Positions 1 through 12,114 are shown, numbered from the stretch's first letter. The stretch: DNA of 64,000 bases from Begonia masoniana (GCA_022432975.1 CM039503.1:54310466-54374465), one strand, 5' to 3'. Numbers and translations: made by a program. Notes: generated by a model from the letters alone, not told the origin.

Positions 1-299
1 AATAATAATAATAATTCAATTTTTCACATCCTTTGAACCGGTAAAATTATTTCAACTTCAGTATTTCAACTACACCAACTATATCCTTTAATCAAAAACT
101 TCAGTCATGCTTGAAATTTTGTCTCGCGTCAGTTTTATTAACAGCTCATTTCCAGTTTTTAGGGACTTTACATTATTTATATTATGATCCCCTTTGTCTC
201 CACAACTGCACGTATCATCTTTTTATGTAAATTTATATTTCTCCAAGCAAGCCAATGCCTACACTTTGGTAGGATTTGTTGAGATCAAAAGTCCCCTAA

Positions 300-750
300 A
301 TGCGATATTCTTTTCTTGGCTAACATGTAGGGAGGCGCCCTAACGTTGGAAAACATCAAGAGAGAGATTTTTGCTCTCCCAGAACATGTGTTTTGAGTGG
401 CATGGCAGAAGAGGATGTCAACCATCTCTTTTTGCATTGCAAAGTGGCCTTCCCTCTTAAGGTCGTGGTAGTTGGAGCGGCTTGGTGTTTGGTACGTAAT
501 GCCTACATCTATTGTGAGTTTCTTGCAAGAATGGAGAGGTTTGGGGGAGGGGATTTTAAGACAAGTGGCTAAATTTGTGTTGCATTGTACATTTTGGTGC
601 ATTTGGCTTAAGAAAAATGATTGATTATTTTTAGGAGGCACCATAGAAAGTTTAAATTTTCATTGATGGGTACTGATTGTTTGTGGAGAGTTAAGCTTTT
701 TTATAGCACTCCCCCAATCTTAGTGCATGCCCATCAATGTAGTAAACGTC
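300..750 (+). mobile_element. LINE (non-LTR retrotransposon) 3' remnant
   Basis: Conceptual translation of the plus strand, switching frames, gives the zinc-binding reverse-transcriptase tail (zf-RVT) of plant LINEs. An EALTLENIK-like stretch near 330-355 is followed by EEDVNHLFLHCKVAFP-like residues near 405-455 and a FVLHCTFWCIWLKKND-like stretch near 570-620. Stops and frameshifts interrupt it, so it is a dead relic. No RT or endonuclease core, poly-A tail or target-site duplication was found. The long minus-strand frame at 285-644 is an antisense shadow of this relic. The family call rests on the HLFLHC motif and its context. Confidence 0.65.
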
Positions 751-1342
751 ACCATAAAACAGTATCTATATTTATTCGAATATGATTACCAAAATTGACA
801 GGAAAAGCTAAACCTTCTCATAACGTATCTCTTTCATCTTATTTCATGGCTTCCCAAACTTCAACACACCTCTGTCTGGTTCATGTCCGAATCTTTCAGA
901 AAAAAAGATAAAATTGAAACCTATCTTCTTTCATGAGCATAACTTGATTATTGTAATCTACCCACTATATATCAACCACACCTAAATTGGTAATTCTGAG
1001 TAAAATATTGTCTATTGTTTTTGATAAATCAAAAACAAAAATCGGTGTATAGCAAAAAATCGAATCAGAACGAGAAATTTAAGAGCATTTCTAACTCAAA
1101 TCGAAACCATTTACAATCCATATGAACCTCTTCATTTCTAATACATAGAACAATAAAAAAAAAAAATCGATTGAAATTATTGATTTAATTTGCCTAACAA
1201 TACAAAACACAAAATATGAAAAATAAACTATGACCAAATAAATCAGCTCAAGCGTACAGCGTTGTAATTAATCACAGTCAACATCAAGGAATGTCACTAA
1301 TTTCCATTAAAACAAAAAAACAGAAAATTGGAGAATACGAAC
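751..1342. other. intergenic, nothing recognised
   Basis: AT-rich sequence without a long frame or recognisable protein similarity on either strand. If the exon at 1343-1525 belongs to a working gene, its first intron would lie here, but no downstream exon was recognised. Confidence 0.5.
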
Positions 1343-1525
1343 CTCTGGTGAGACTGTTAAGGTAAGAATTGAAGAGAAAAACATCAAGGCAATGATGGAT
1401 CTAGACGAATTATCGGAACATGAAGACTCGCAATTTGGGGGATTACGACGAGGAAGAAGAGCTGAAGTTACCCGATGCGATCCCCATAGAGTGCACGACA
1501 ACCTCCTTCCTGCAATTCTCAGCAT
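1343..1525 (-). CDS. orphan first exon, mitochondrial presequence-like (possible Rieske Fe-S protein N-terminus)
   Basis: An ATG at 1525 opens 61 codons ending at a good splice donor (CCAGAG followed by GTTCG) at 1343/1342. The product begins MLRIAGRRLSCTLW and is rich in Arg and Ser with no early acidic residues, as in a mitochondrial targeting presequence. The first residues closely resemble the start of plant ubiquinol-cytochrome c reductase Rieske subunits (MLRVAGRRL...), known from the family. A (GA)16 tract lies just upstream, CT-rich on the coding strand as in many plant 5' leaders. No downstream exon encoding the 2Fe-2S domain was found between 1 and 1342. This may be a truncated gene copy, or the remaining exons may lie left of the window. 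An upstream in-frame ATG at 1534 would add three residues. Confidence 0.35.
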
Positions 1526-1577
1526 GTCTCTCAACGCTGCTGGTTTCGCTAGGGTTTCCCAATCGCCAATCTAACCC

Positions 1578-1582
<5 letters not shown>

Positions 1583-1614
<32 letters not shown>
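1583..1614. repeat. (GA)16 microsatellite
   Basis: Uninterrupted GA dinucleotide repeat directly 5' of the presequence-like exon on the minus strand, where it reads as a CT-rich leader. Confidence 0.9.
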
Positions 1615-1618
<4 letters not shown>

Positions 1619-1736
1619 TAATGAAATAACACAGCTTTTGCATAAACCGTAACTAAAAGCTAGAAACTAGGACAAAAGAGTCCCTAAAAATTGAAAACGA
1701 CGTCGTGGAGCGTTAAGTAAAATTACCAAGTTTTGA

Positions 1737-2138
1737 TAGGGGTGGACATAGTCCGGTTTAGTCCGGTCCTGAGCTCGGACCGAAGATTCAGGATTTTTTT
1801 CCGAATCCCATAACGCGCCGAGAGTGAGAGGGAGAGCACGGTCTGGGGCAGGAGCATCGCATCGAGACAGAGATTGAAGGAAAATCCGACCGAAGAGCAA
1901 GACTAAAGCCTGAAGGAAAATTGCCTTCAATATTGAGCCCGTCCGAGCCTTGGAACTTCGGTTTTTTATTTATTTATTTTTTAAGAGTTCGGTTTGGTCT
2001 CCCTTTTTCAGGATTTTGAGCTCCAAGACCGGACCGAAACTAGTGGAAATCTCAACCTGAGGACCAAAACTGTACATAGAACCGAAACCGATGGTCTGGT
2101 TTGGTTCTCGGTCCTCGGGTCGGTTCTGTCAAGGCCTA
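1737..2138. mobile_element. hAT-like MITE
   Basis: 402-bp non-coding element beginning TAGGGGTGGACATAG and ending with the imperfect inverted terminus TCTGTCAAGGCCTA. It is flanked by near-identical 8-bp sequences, AGTTTTGA at 1729-1736 and AATTTTGA at 2139-2146 (7 of 8 match). An 8-bp duplication and a TAGGG start are typical of hAT-superfamily MITEs. The interior is rich in CGGTCC/GGACCG-like words that can fold back. It lies downstream of the glycyl-tRNA synthetase gene. Confidence 0.55.
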
Positions 2139-2146
2139 AATTTTGA

Positions 2147-2626
2147 TACTGATTATAAATAGAAAAATTCAATCATTATTTAACCCATCAACCAATTTTT
2201 TAAGATATAAAATAAAAAATAAACATAAAATTACTCGTATAAATATAGCATTTTCCACATTACTTAATATTATCGCATGATTATAGATATACCATTTCCT
2301 GAGACTTCTATAGTTAATGCTGCTAATACATCCTATCATAATTTCGTCAAATGGCTTTTTTATAAAACTTGAAACTCATAGCCATGGCTATTTCAAAGAT
2401 CCAAACTGGCAGGGTAGTTGACAAGTAACGACGTATTCGTAGCTTATTGTAAATTTAACATCGATGTTTAAATTGCTCGCAGTAAGAAGTTTAATGTCTG
2501 TTATGTGAAGGCAAAAATTATGATTTTGGTATGTTTCTGCAGCTAATTGGAGTGAAGGATCACAATCCATCATCAGATGTTTCTGCTCAATTAAAGAGTT
2601 CGGCTTTCGATACCTCATCTTCGAAT
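2147..2626. other. 3' flank of the glycyl-tRNA synthetase gene
   Basis: AT-rich DNA between the hAT-like MITE and the synthetase stop codon. It should contain the 3' UTR and polyadenylation region. No other gene is recognised. Confidence 0.5.
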
Positions 2627-5600
2627 TCAATCTTCCGCAGAGGCGGAGGTGTGATGCGGGAAATTGGACCACACGTCGTCCCATGTCCTATGTCCGTCCG
2701 TAACTTCCTTCATGACAGATGCTGCATCTCCCACGTTAACTCGAATTTGATCTTTGCTATCCCTTTCCCGGATGGTAACCGAAGTTGTCGAATCTACTGT
2801 GATGGCAAATGGTACACCAAGCTCATCGGTTCTTGCATATCGCTTGCCAATTGAGGTGCCTGTTGAAACTTCATTAGGAGCATAATAGTAACGACTATGC
2901 AACAACAACCTATCATACCCTTTTGAAAAACTCAATAAGATGAAATCTACCATCATTGAAACAAGATAGAACGATAAGCCAACTGCCCAACAATCCAGTA
3001 AACATATGAAAAAGATGATCCAGAGTTTATTGAGAAATTAAAATACCTGTGATGTCAATCTTATGTGAGATACCAGCTAGAGTCAGTGACTTGGATATAA
3101 CTTTAGCGACATCCTCGTACTGTTGATTCTGGACTAGAGGGAAAACTGTGCATTTAATTGGTGCAACTAAGAGGCGGAAAACGGAACACATTCAACTGTT
3201 CATCGCCGGCTTTACTGGGCCTCATGTAGTAGGAATGTTCAAAGAGGCAGTAGATTATCCTTCCAATACCAAAGGAAGGTTCGATCACGGAAGGAGTGAA
3301 TACTCTTTGATGTTCCTTTTTTTTCTCCTTTGAAATCGCAACCATGTTCTTTTTTATACAAACATTTTTCCCAAGTGTACACACGTAAAACTCCACCTCC
3401 CCGTCTGATTCAAGAGTTGCCTTCATTTTGAAGGCTTCTTCTTCATCCATAGCCTAAAATAAAAGTGATACAATTTCAGAAACGACCTCAAAAGCAACTT
3501 TTATTTTTAGAACCTCAAGTCATTTGAAAATCATTTTCGCATACATTTACACATTACCTCCAAAGCTTCAACGACATTCTTTTGGTTACCCTTAAAAGCA
3601 AGGCCTAGTTCTTTCTTGACTGGAGCTATGATCAATTTCTGTGATTAAACACACCAATAACACATCAACAACTGGAGTTTAGACAATAGTCACGCATCTC
3701 TGAGGTAAAAATAAAAAGAATGAGAAACACTAATAGAACATGGAATTACAATTACCTCCACTTCTCTAGGTTCTGAAAATTTTTCTTGCGCCACAAGGAG
3801 GACACCACTTTTCTCCTAACAAAAATTGAAGGTTGTTGTATTTAGCTAAGAAAGTACCCACTTCTAAAGAAACAACTTGTAAAGCCAAATAACTACTAGG
3901 ATAAGTTACTTATACGGACTAGAAATTCTAGCCATCGTCAAATAATTAAAATCTAAAGTGACAACCACCAAGAACATCAACTGTGTGGAATATTGACGAT
4001 ACCGAATGAGCACGCAAGTCATAGGCCGATCTATCTGCGATACCAACACACTCAATCCAGCCATAGGAACACTCGATTTCAGCATCCCAACAGTCAGCTG
4101 CATAATGAGCCATTTCATTTGCAAGGTGCTGCCGAACCGTAAACGATCTTTGTCTATGCCAAGGTGAGTTAGGAATAAATATACTCTCCCAATGAAATAG
4201 CCTAGAGTTTCATTGTTCACAATTCCCTATATCACAATTCAAAACACAAATATTAGCTGATTTGAGGGCAAGTGTGGATGCAAGACAGAGAGAAAACAAA
4301 AAATATAAACATATATATTTCGAACATAGGGAGCGATCGAACCTTTCCAACTGCTTCACCCAGAGGGATTTTCTTTGCTGAGTTACCAGACATTTGTTCT
4401 TCTCTTGGAAACATCAAAAACTCCAAATTTGCAACATCAGAGAATTTTGGGTGAGACTTGTCTTCTGGATCAACAAAATGCTCAATCTCTGCCAGTGTGA
4501 ACTCGCGGACTCTAAGAAGACCTTGACGGGGAGATATCTAATTTAAATATATAAAGGAGTATTAGTTATAGCTTAACTGGTAAATTAGGAAATAAATTGT
4601 AACTAAAACAAATTTATAATAATCAAAATGATAAAGAGAGAATAAAATGTGGTTATAGGTTTGGCAACATTACAACATTTTTTAGCACATAATCGCTTCA
4701 TGCAAGTGTTTGAATTCAATGCAAAAATGATGCAGAACCTCATTCCTAAAAGCTTGACCAATTTGTGCTGCTGCAAAGGGAAGCTTGTTCCCATTGTAAT
4801 AGTACAGATCTTTAAAATTGACAAATATGCCTTGTGCAGTTTCAGGGCGCATGTATCTGCAGCAAAGATCATGAGGTGAATTGTGCATATATATTTCAAA
4901 TTGCTTCAAATTAATAAAAGATTCATGGCTATTGAGGCGAAGTATTGAGGGAGTACATAAATTTTTTTGCTAATAAACAGCGGTGACAAAGGTATAACTC
5001 AATATCCAAGGAGTTTTAGAATTTGTCTCACGCGTAAACTGGGTCCAAAAAAAAAATAAACCCACACAGACACTCACCCAGGGCTCAAACCAGATGGGCC
5101 AATTGATGTCTGAAACATTAAGTTGAATGGATAAGGAGCAGACAGTGGATTTTTTGTGTCTGGAGCAGTAATTCCATACTCCTCAATTTTTGCACCTAAA
5201 TCTTCAGCTGAGAGGTCATCCAAGATGGCAAGCGTATGCTTCAGCTCTGCTGCTTTCTCGGAAGTGATCGGTGAGATCTTTCTGAAGTTTCTCGTTACAA
5301 AAATCCTTAATCAAGTGGTCAGCACGGAAGCAGGTCCCTGTTTTCTCATCTTTAACCATGAGGTCCGTGAATTTATCAACATGACCAGAAGCCTTCAGAA
5401 CAACCTCGGGTGTGACACAGGGGCAGTCAACTTCCAACATATTTTCCTCGAGAACAAAATGCTACAAAAAAAAAAAACCATGTTTGAGAAATCCCACATT
5501 GTCCATAGCAAAAACCTCCACTTCTTCATAACCCTCAAACACCTAAAGATATCAATTGTCTTTATACATGCAAAATCCGAAACATAAAAGTTTACTCACA

Positions 5601-6235
5601 CTACACTACAACCCAATTCACCACCTGGTCGGGGAAACTAGAAATCGGAAAACTAAAGTGATCATTTCCGTTTCGAAATTAAGCTAGAAAGAAAGAATTG
5701 CGCAAACCTGACGCCAGAATGCAAGGACATTGGACTTAACGGCGCAACCTGGAGGTCCATAATCGTATAATCCAGCAACCCCGCGATAAATCTTGAACGC
5801 TGGAATGTAAAACAAACGCCGCTCTAGAGTATTAGCCACCGTTTGACGAAACGTTTCCCTGCTAATAGAGCCATCACCCCCCGCGCCAGCAATGATCGCT
5901 TGCAGTTGCCTCTCAACCGAAGTTTTTTCAAGCTTCAACGCATTCAAGGCATCAATCGCAGCATCAATTTCGGGCTTAGTAGCACCGGCGGCTTTCAGAG
6001 CTCTCACAGCGTTGCCTTGAGCATCGACAGCTGATTGCTTTTCAGCTAAAGTATTGCGAAGCAATTCCTCAGTTGCCGCCATGGGAACGAAGCTTGGGCA
6101 GAAGGCGGGAGAGAAAGACGACAACCTTCGGGAAAGATTGTGTGGAAGTGGGTAGCGGATCCTCAGCTGAGAAAATAAATGGTTGCCAGAAGAAATGGAG
6201 TAGGGATATCCCAGCAGATTACACAATCTTCGCAT
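2627..6235 (-). pseudogene. GLYRS-1: glycyl-tRNA synthetase, nine exons, three 1-nt frameshifts
   Basis: Class II glycyl-tRNA synthetase, which charges tRNA-Gly in cytosol and mitochondria. Exons on the minus strand, 5' to 3': 6235-5708, 5461-5078, 4856-4739, 4537-4343, 4226-4003, 3815-3756, 3638-3558, 3453-3047, 2859-2627. All inferred introns are GT-AG. An N-terminal presequence of about 51 residues precedes a second Met at 6082 (MAATEELL), followed by a WHEP domain (about residues 55-110). The motif-2 signature [16 protein letters not shown] spans exons 3 and 4, the motif-3 signature EPSFGIGRIIY is in exon 8, and the anticodon-binding domain ends in exons 8-9. Three single-base indels break the frame: an extra base near 5269, a missing base near 4135 and an extra base near 3168. 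The net length still fits about 742 codons, so all other coding sequence is colinear. Either a young pseudogene or uncorrected sequence errors. The retroelement frames nearby are long and clean, which argues against general poor quality. Confidence 0.85.
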
Positions 6236-6674
6236 GCGAAGCTGCAGATATTTCTGGACTTCAAGACATTCAAACTAGGGTTTAGATCCCGAATATGTTA
6301 TGGGGACGTGTTTGGATGTGGATTTGCCTCCATCCTTCAGCCTGTATAAGTTTATCCCGCCCCGGAACACACTCAGCCAAATGCAAAATTAGAGTCAATG
6401 ATGTAATAATAGGTCTCGTAAAAAGCAATGCTACCAATGTACAACACCAAATATAAGAACATACTAACATTTGGTCCGAAAAATACTAAAAATACCGACC
6501 AATTTGTTTTTCTTGATGTTCTAGCTTCAAGTTACAAGCAATCTTGCTGACTTAAGTGTCGATCGTGCTAAGCTTACCGCAAAATTTTCACACAAATCAT
6601 AGCGTCTAAGATTTTTTCTAAGTAATACTACATTTACACTTAAATTTTACATCTTGACGTGCATGTTTGTGAGT
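6236..6674. promoter_or_regulatory. upstream region of the glycyl-tRNA synthetase gene
   Basis: Non-coding DNA between the synthetase start and the CRM-like insertion. It should hold the promoter and 5' UTR. I see no firm TATA assignment and no other gene. Confidence 0.35.
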
Positions 6675-6679
6675 CATTA

Positions 6680-7011
6680 TGATGCAAGCAGCGGAATTAG
6701 AATAAAAAATATAGCCGAAGAGGGGAAAGAAGAGAAGAAGAAAGGAACGAAGAACTCTAGCCGAGAAGAAGAAAAAGAGAGGGGAAATTAGAAAGAAAAT
6801 TAGGGTTGAGAAATAGACATTATGTCATTCATTCAATAATTATTATAAACTCTCTTTCGAAATTACAATACTAGTACTTAAATAGAAAAAAAATTATGGT
6901 TAACCCTAACAGATGAGAAATAACCCTAAAAGATGAGGAATATAGTTTAAAATGAATAAATAAATAAAACATATAAATAATAGAACTAAAATGACGAAGA
7001 TGTCCTCATCA
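6680..7011 (-). repeat. 3' LTR of the old CRM-like element
   Basis: 332-bp LTR with TGATGC...CATCA ends in plus-strand reading, related to the 374-bp LTR at 58,274-58,647. The adjacent ACTCTCCCGGGG is the complement of a purine-rich tract just 5' of the 3' LTR. Confidence 0.85.
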
Positions 7012-7914
7012 ACTCTCCCGGGGTAGAAGAATCACTCAGTCAAATTGACGAAACAACAAAGCAGCAAGCTGATCAGTCACCCAACCATTAGCTAAGCGGC
7101 TGAGCAACCTTCTTCCGACGTCCATAGACTTGTGTAACTGGAGACCTGAACCGAGAATCTTTTCGAGCTGAGCTGGAATCTGGCAAAGAAAGATCCTGAT
7201 GACACCGAAAGAACTTCAAGAGGTCTGGATCCAAGTGCTAAAGTGTTTCTCTGGAAATCCACGTACATTCACTATCTCGTCGATCCACCCAACAAACCAG
7301 GAAGCGCTGAACCTCACATTCCTTAGTAAGTACAATCTGTTCATCTAAAATAGCATCAATTTTATCTTTATGTGTTGTGACATGAGGTGTTTGGGAAGTA
7401 GTGTTAACAGGCGTGGGCTCAAAATCAATAGATGAAGGTATAAATGGATCAATAGACGGATTAAAATTGTCTTTATAAGAAATCAAGTCTTCAACATTAC
7501 AAGTAGGATGATAACCAAAATTAGGTGGAAGATCAACGACATATGCATTTGAGCCAATTTGCTTTAAAATTTTAAAAGGACCAACATTACGTGCTTGCAA
7601 TTTAGAACCAGATCCAGATGAACGCCGCTCGGGGCGAACTCGAACCATAACATAATCTCCAATATTAAATTCAACGTGTCGTTTGTGTGAATCAACTTGT
7701 AATTTATATGATGCATTACTAGCCTCTATTCGTTTATTGATCTCAATATGCAAATCATGAAGATGTTGTGCAAAATTTTCAGCCGACATAGACACACTAA
7801 CATGCAGTGACATAGGGAGGAGGTCTAAAGGCTTCCTAGGTTTAAAACATGAACAACTTCAAAAGGACTCGTACCAATGGATCGGTTCACAGAGCTATTA
7901 TATGCAATATGAGT
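7012..7914 (-). pseudogene. integrase C-terminus plus chromodomain fragment (CRM-like pol)
   Basis: The minus-strand frame 7813-7238 encodes the integrase C-terminal region, with GDYVMVRVRPERRSS-like residues, a GPFKILKQIGSNAYVVDLP stretch and NVEDLISYKD. A chromodomain-like segment follows, ending RFLVCWVDRRDSECTWISRE. Downstream coding continues after a frameshift to a tail matching YGRRKKVAQPLS near 7090-7120. It aligns closely with the C-terminal 260 residues of the polyprotein at 58,709-61,993. The upstream integrase part has been displaced to 10,511 by the solo LTR at 7920-10,505. Confidence 0.85.
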
Positions 7915-7919
7915 GGTGG

Positions 7920-10505
7920 TGTAGTGCCCTCGAACCTATCCCGGCTCGGTGCGCTACTTTGCACAACCTTACCACGTTTAAAACGAAGTTTAAAATAATT
8001 TTTGATAAAATATTGACTCTATTTTTGGGTTTTTCCAACCCTCGAAAATGGTTGGAAAACGTGCGTAAAATACGTGCAAAACGTGTCAAAAAAGGACGGG
8101 TTAAAACATATTCGAAAGGGGTGAAATTAAAAAAAATTCAAAGTTGGCACATGGGCGCCGCGCGCGCGCATCGTGGCGTGCACCACGCGCGCAACCCCGC
8201 GTGCATGAGGTGCCGATCGATCAGCAAAAGTGTCGATCGATCGGCAACCTCTCAGGTTGGCGATTGAATAAACAGCAACATTTGCCGATCGATCGGCGCT
8301 GTGCGCAGATCGATTGGCATTGGGCGCTGTGCGCGCTTGCTGTGCACGCCCAACCTAGTGCCAGCGCGCCCTCCTGCGCACCACCTCCGGCCACAGCGCA
8401 CCACTTCGATTCACTTCCACTTTTCTTCCAATTACACACAACCAAATCAACTAAAATTACCCAAAATTTTCCCCGACATTTCCTACTCCTTGACACGTAA
8501 AAATCCCGTAAAACCTTATTCACAAATTGTAGCAAAAACGTGAAAATAATTGAAAACAAACGTTGTTATTCTATAAAAAAATGAGCAATATAACGACTAA
8601 AGTTTCTAAAACCAAAATTCTGAAAATCAAATATTTTATAAAACATATTCAAAATACACCAAAATACTTAAAATTCCGTACTTATCTACAATCCAAATTC
8701 ACAATCCAAACACAATAAACACCACATCCCAGAAACTCCATGGACAAGTCACCCCGACAATTACCCTCACCGGCATGCCTCGTGCGTGCCGACTGCTCCT
8801 TAGTACTAGCCTCACTCATCAAGCTCACTTGTAACCACGTCGTCACCTACACCACAGAACACAAAACATAAGTCTAATGCTTAGCAAGTAGGGAATAATG
8901 AATGCAAAACAAAACACAATGCACACACTCAACCCCTAACACATGCAGTTTCTACTCGCTCTGTTGTTCTCGTTTCGTTTTCGTTTAATTAATCTTTCAC
9001 TTTACATGTGGATTAAGTAGGCACACATCCCAGCTCCGCTCATTGGACGGCCACACCCTGTCCCAGCAAAGCAAGATCAGACAGCTCTCATCTAGGCCCC
9101 GCTCACTTCCGGGCCCCACCCATTGGATGACCATACACGATCTCCTCCCTCATCGATCATAGAATCCCTCTAGTGCTTCCACTTGCACGTTAACGACAAG
9201 GCATTCATACTCATAACACTTACGTATTTTCAACAACACGTCTCTTGTAGAGGCCCACAAAAGTGATACCCTAGCACCCTACACAACCTGGCGACTCCAC
9301 TCGAGACTACATTTCTGTTCTTCTTCTCTTTTTACATTTCATACTCACCTTTCAAACGATGCATAACACTCAGTTTTCGTGTTTCAAAAACCATGATGCA
9401 TGTCAAACAATACTCAAGCACAAACCAAACAACAAACCCTACCGTTCCATGATTTAGGCCCGAAGGCAAATGTACACACACTCTACTACTTACCTGGATT
9501 CCTGCAACCTACTCACCCTCTTCGGTTATGCTGAATGCACGACTCGTTAACCTAGCATATTAAAGGAAAAATCACTTCATAAGCATCAAAGACAAATCTA
9601 AGGAATAACTATTCTACTCCTAGCAATAACCTAAGCCAACATTCAACCTTAACCCAAAAATCATCGAATTTCACCCAATTACATTGACCAAACTTCAATT
9701 GGCCATAACTCACTCGTTTTTCATCGGATTTCAACGATCAAACCCATTCTGTAAACCTCTACACTTCTATTATCCATTGCATCAATCCATTTTATAAAAT
9801 CAACCAACAAACTTAGTTGAATTCTGCATAACAGAACCGACCTCATTTTTCTCAAAACCAATTTTTCCATAAAAATCAACCAACCTCTAATCTATCTATA
9901 CTATCAAATATGTAAACCATCAAAACTAACAAGAAAATACAGCAAGGAACCCAAAAATTCAGAGCCCTCCCATTAGGGTTTCCAAACTCTTCCAAAAATT
10001 CACTAAAACCCATTCTAAACACCAAAAACCACTACCAATATGCATAAAACTAAAAACCCAACTAAAACCTTAAACTTTGAAGAAATTGAAAAACACAAGG
10101 AGGAGAAGCTCTCTCCAATGGCTGCCTCGCTCTCGTGGGAGAAGAGAAGAAGAAAGACCAATTTTTGGTCTTTAACCCTTAACCTTACAATATTTAAAAA
10201 CTCTCACTTTCCTTTATCCAATTCCTCCCACTCAAAATATGAAAATTATCATTTAACCCCTCCCTTTCCATCACCCTTTGTCCACATGGAAAACCTCAAA
10301 CTTTCACTCCTCTTTTATCAAATATTTTTTCCATTTTTGATTTAATCTCAACCATTCAAACCCTAACCACTCCAACTCTAATGTTTCCTCACTAACCTTC
10401 ACTTTCTAATCCCATTACTTGGGAAAATTTTATGATCAACTTTAGACTCTAACAACTTCAGTTAATTTAAGGCAAATTCACTTTGAGGAAATTTCTTAGT
10501 ATTCA
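7920..10505 (-). mobile_element. solo LTR A, Tekay-like (TSD GGTGG)
   Basis: 2,586-bp TG...CA sequence (TGTAGTGCCC...TTAGTATTCA) flanked by GGTGG at 7915-7919 and 10506-10510. It sits inside the integrase of the CRM-like copy, and the relative near 59,540-59,560 reads straight through this point. The minus orientation is inferred from shared landmarks with the complete element at 29-39 kb. These are AAAACCATGATGCATG near 9389, ACCTACACCACAGA near 8847 and the short hairpin at 8869-8883. It carries CGATCGATC inverted repeats at 8211-8298. There is no internal coding region or second LTR, so it is a solo LTR left by LTR-LTR recombination. The small frames inside are not genes. Confidence 0.85.
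8211..8298. repeat. CGATCGATC inverted-repeat cluster in LTR A
   Basis: TGCCGATCGATCAGCA faces TGTCGATCGATCGGCA across a short loop (8211-8246), and a third near-palindrome TTGCCGATCGATCGGCG follows at 8282-8298. GC-rich CGCGCGC and GGCGTGCACCACGCG stretches lie just 5' of it. Confidence 0.75.
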
Positions 10506-10510
10506 GGTGG

Positions 10511-12114
10511 GGAGAATCAAATCTCAATTCCTAAGATTTTCTTTGGCCAAACATCGTAATAAGTTTTCAAGACTTCGATTAACAATTTCAGTTTGACCAT
10601 CAGTTTGGGGATGGTAAGCAGTCAAAATTTTACTATTGTGCCTACCATATGCCATAGAGTTCTCCAAAAATGATCAGTAAACCGCACATCTCTATCTGAA
10701 ATAATAGTCTTAGGGAGACCATAGAGTTTGACAATCTCATTAAAATACAATCGAGCTATCTTAGATGTATCAGACGTTTTATTGTAAGCAATAAAGTGGG
10801 CCATTTTTTAGAAACAATCCACCACGACCAAAATAAAATCATATTTTTTAAGAGTGCACGGAAGTCCAAGTACGAAATCCATACTAATATCCTCTCAAGG
10901 ACGATTGAGGACAGGTAAAGGTGTGTAAAGCCCAGTATCTTGTCGTCTTTGTTTAGCTATTTGACAAGTTCTGCAAGTGCTGACTATTTTGCCCACGTCT
11001 TTCTTTAAGCCAGGCCAATAGAATTGACGCTCAACTTCTTCCATCGTCTTATCACGTCCAAAATGACCAACTAATCATCCTGCATGAATTTCTCAAATAA
11101 TGAACTCTCTAACTGAAGTTTGAGGAATGTATAATTTGTTAGTTTTAAAAAGATAGTCGTCCTTAATATGAAAATCATTGTTGTCGACGACTTGCCCATT
11201 TTTCAAGGCGAGGACAATATCTTTAAAATTAGGGCAAGACTCATTATCCGCTTTGTGTCTTTCGAAACCGATGATTTTAGCACTCATGACATTTAGAATA
11301 GATATGCGACGACTTAATGCGTCAGCTGCTTGATTCTCTACCCCTTTTCTGTGTTTCAATACGAACGAATATGCTTGCAAATACTCAACCCAAGGACCAT
11401 GTTGAAAGTTCAACCGTTTTTAAGAATTCAGATATCGTAAGGCTTCATGGTCCGAGTAAAGCACAAATTCATGAGATAACAAATAGTGATGCCAAAAAAG
11501 TAAAGCTTGCACAACTTCATACAATTCTCTGTCATATGTTGAATATCGTTGTTTGGCATTATTTAATTTTTCACTGAAATAAGCGATGGAGTGTCGCTCC
11601 TGGCTAAGGACGCCACTAATCCCTACTCCTGATTCGTCGCATTCAACCTCAAAAACTTTGGAGAAATCGGAAAGGCGCATTACTGGAGCTTCCGTCATTC
11701 GAATCTCAATAGTTTTGAAGGCTCTAGATGCTGCCAATGTCAACAAAATTTGCCCTTTTTCATACACTCGGTAATAGGAGCCATAATTGTACTAAAACCT
11801 TTGATGAATCGACGATAAAAGGTAGCTAGTCCGTGAAAGCTTTGAACTTCATTTAAGCTTTTAGGCTTAGGCCAATCAACAATTGCTTTAACCTTTATGG
11901 GGTCAGGGGACACTCGTGCCGTAGAGACTATAAAGCCCAATAAGGTAACACTCTCCGTAAAAAATGCACACTTTTTAACATTAGCATAGAGGCTTTAAAA
12001 CCGAAGGTGGTGCAAACTTGTTGGAGATGACCTTGATATTGTTCTAAAGTTTGACTAAAAATAAGGATGTCATCGAAATAAACAACCAGAAACTTTCTCA
12101 TAAAAGGTCTAAGA
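10511..12114 (-). pseudogene. integrase core, RNase H and RT C-terminus (CRM-like pol fragment)
   Basis: Reading 12114 down to 10511 gives the C-terminal reverse transcriptase (VYFDDILIFSQ near 12060-12095), the connection region and RNase H (ECDESGVGISGVLSQE and YSDHEALRYLN near 11450-11660). Integrase zinc-finger and core remnants follow ([15 protein letters not shown] and [12 protein letters not shown] near 10660-10760). Frameshifts and stops are scattered throughout. The order and sequence match the polyprotein at 58,709-61,993. Its two ends join the flanking pol pieces across the insertions at 7920-10505 and 12120-26532. Confidence 0.85.

Noticed and set aside
285..644. 119-codon minus-strand frame
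   Set aside because: Antisense to the LINE zinc-binding remnant, which explains the sequence better.
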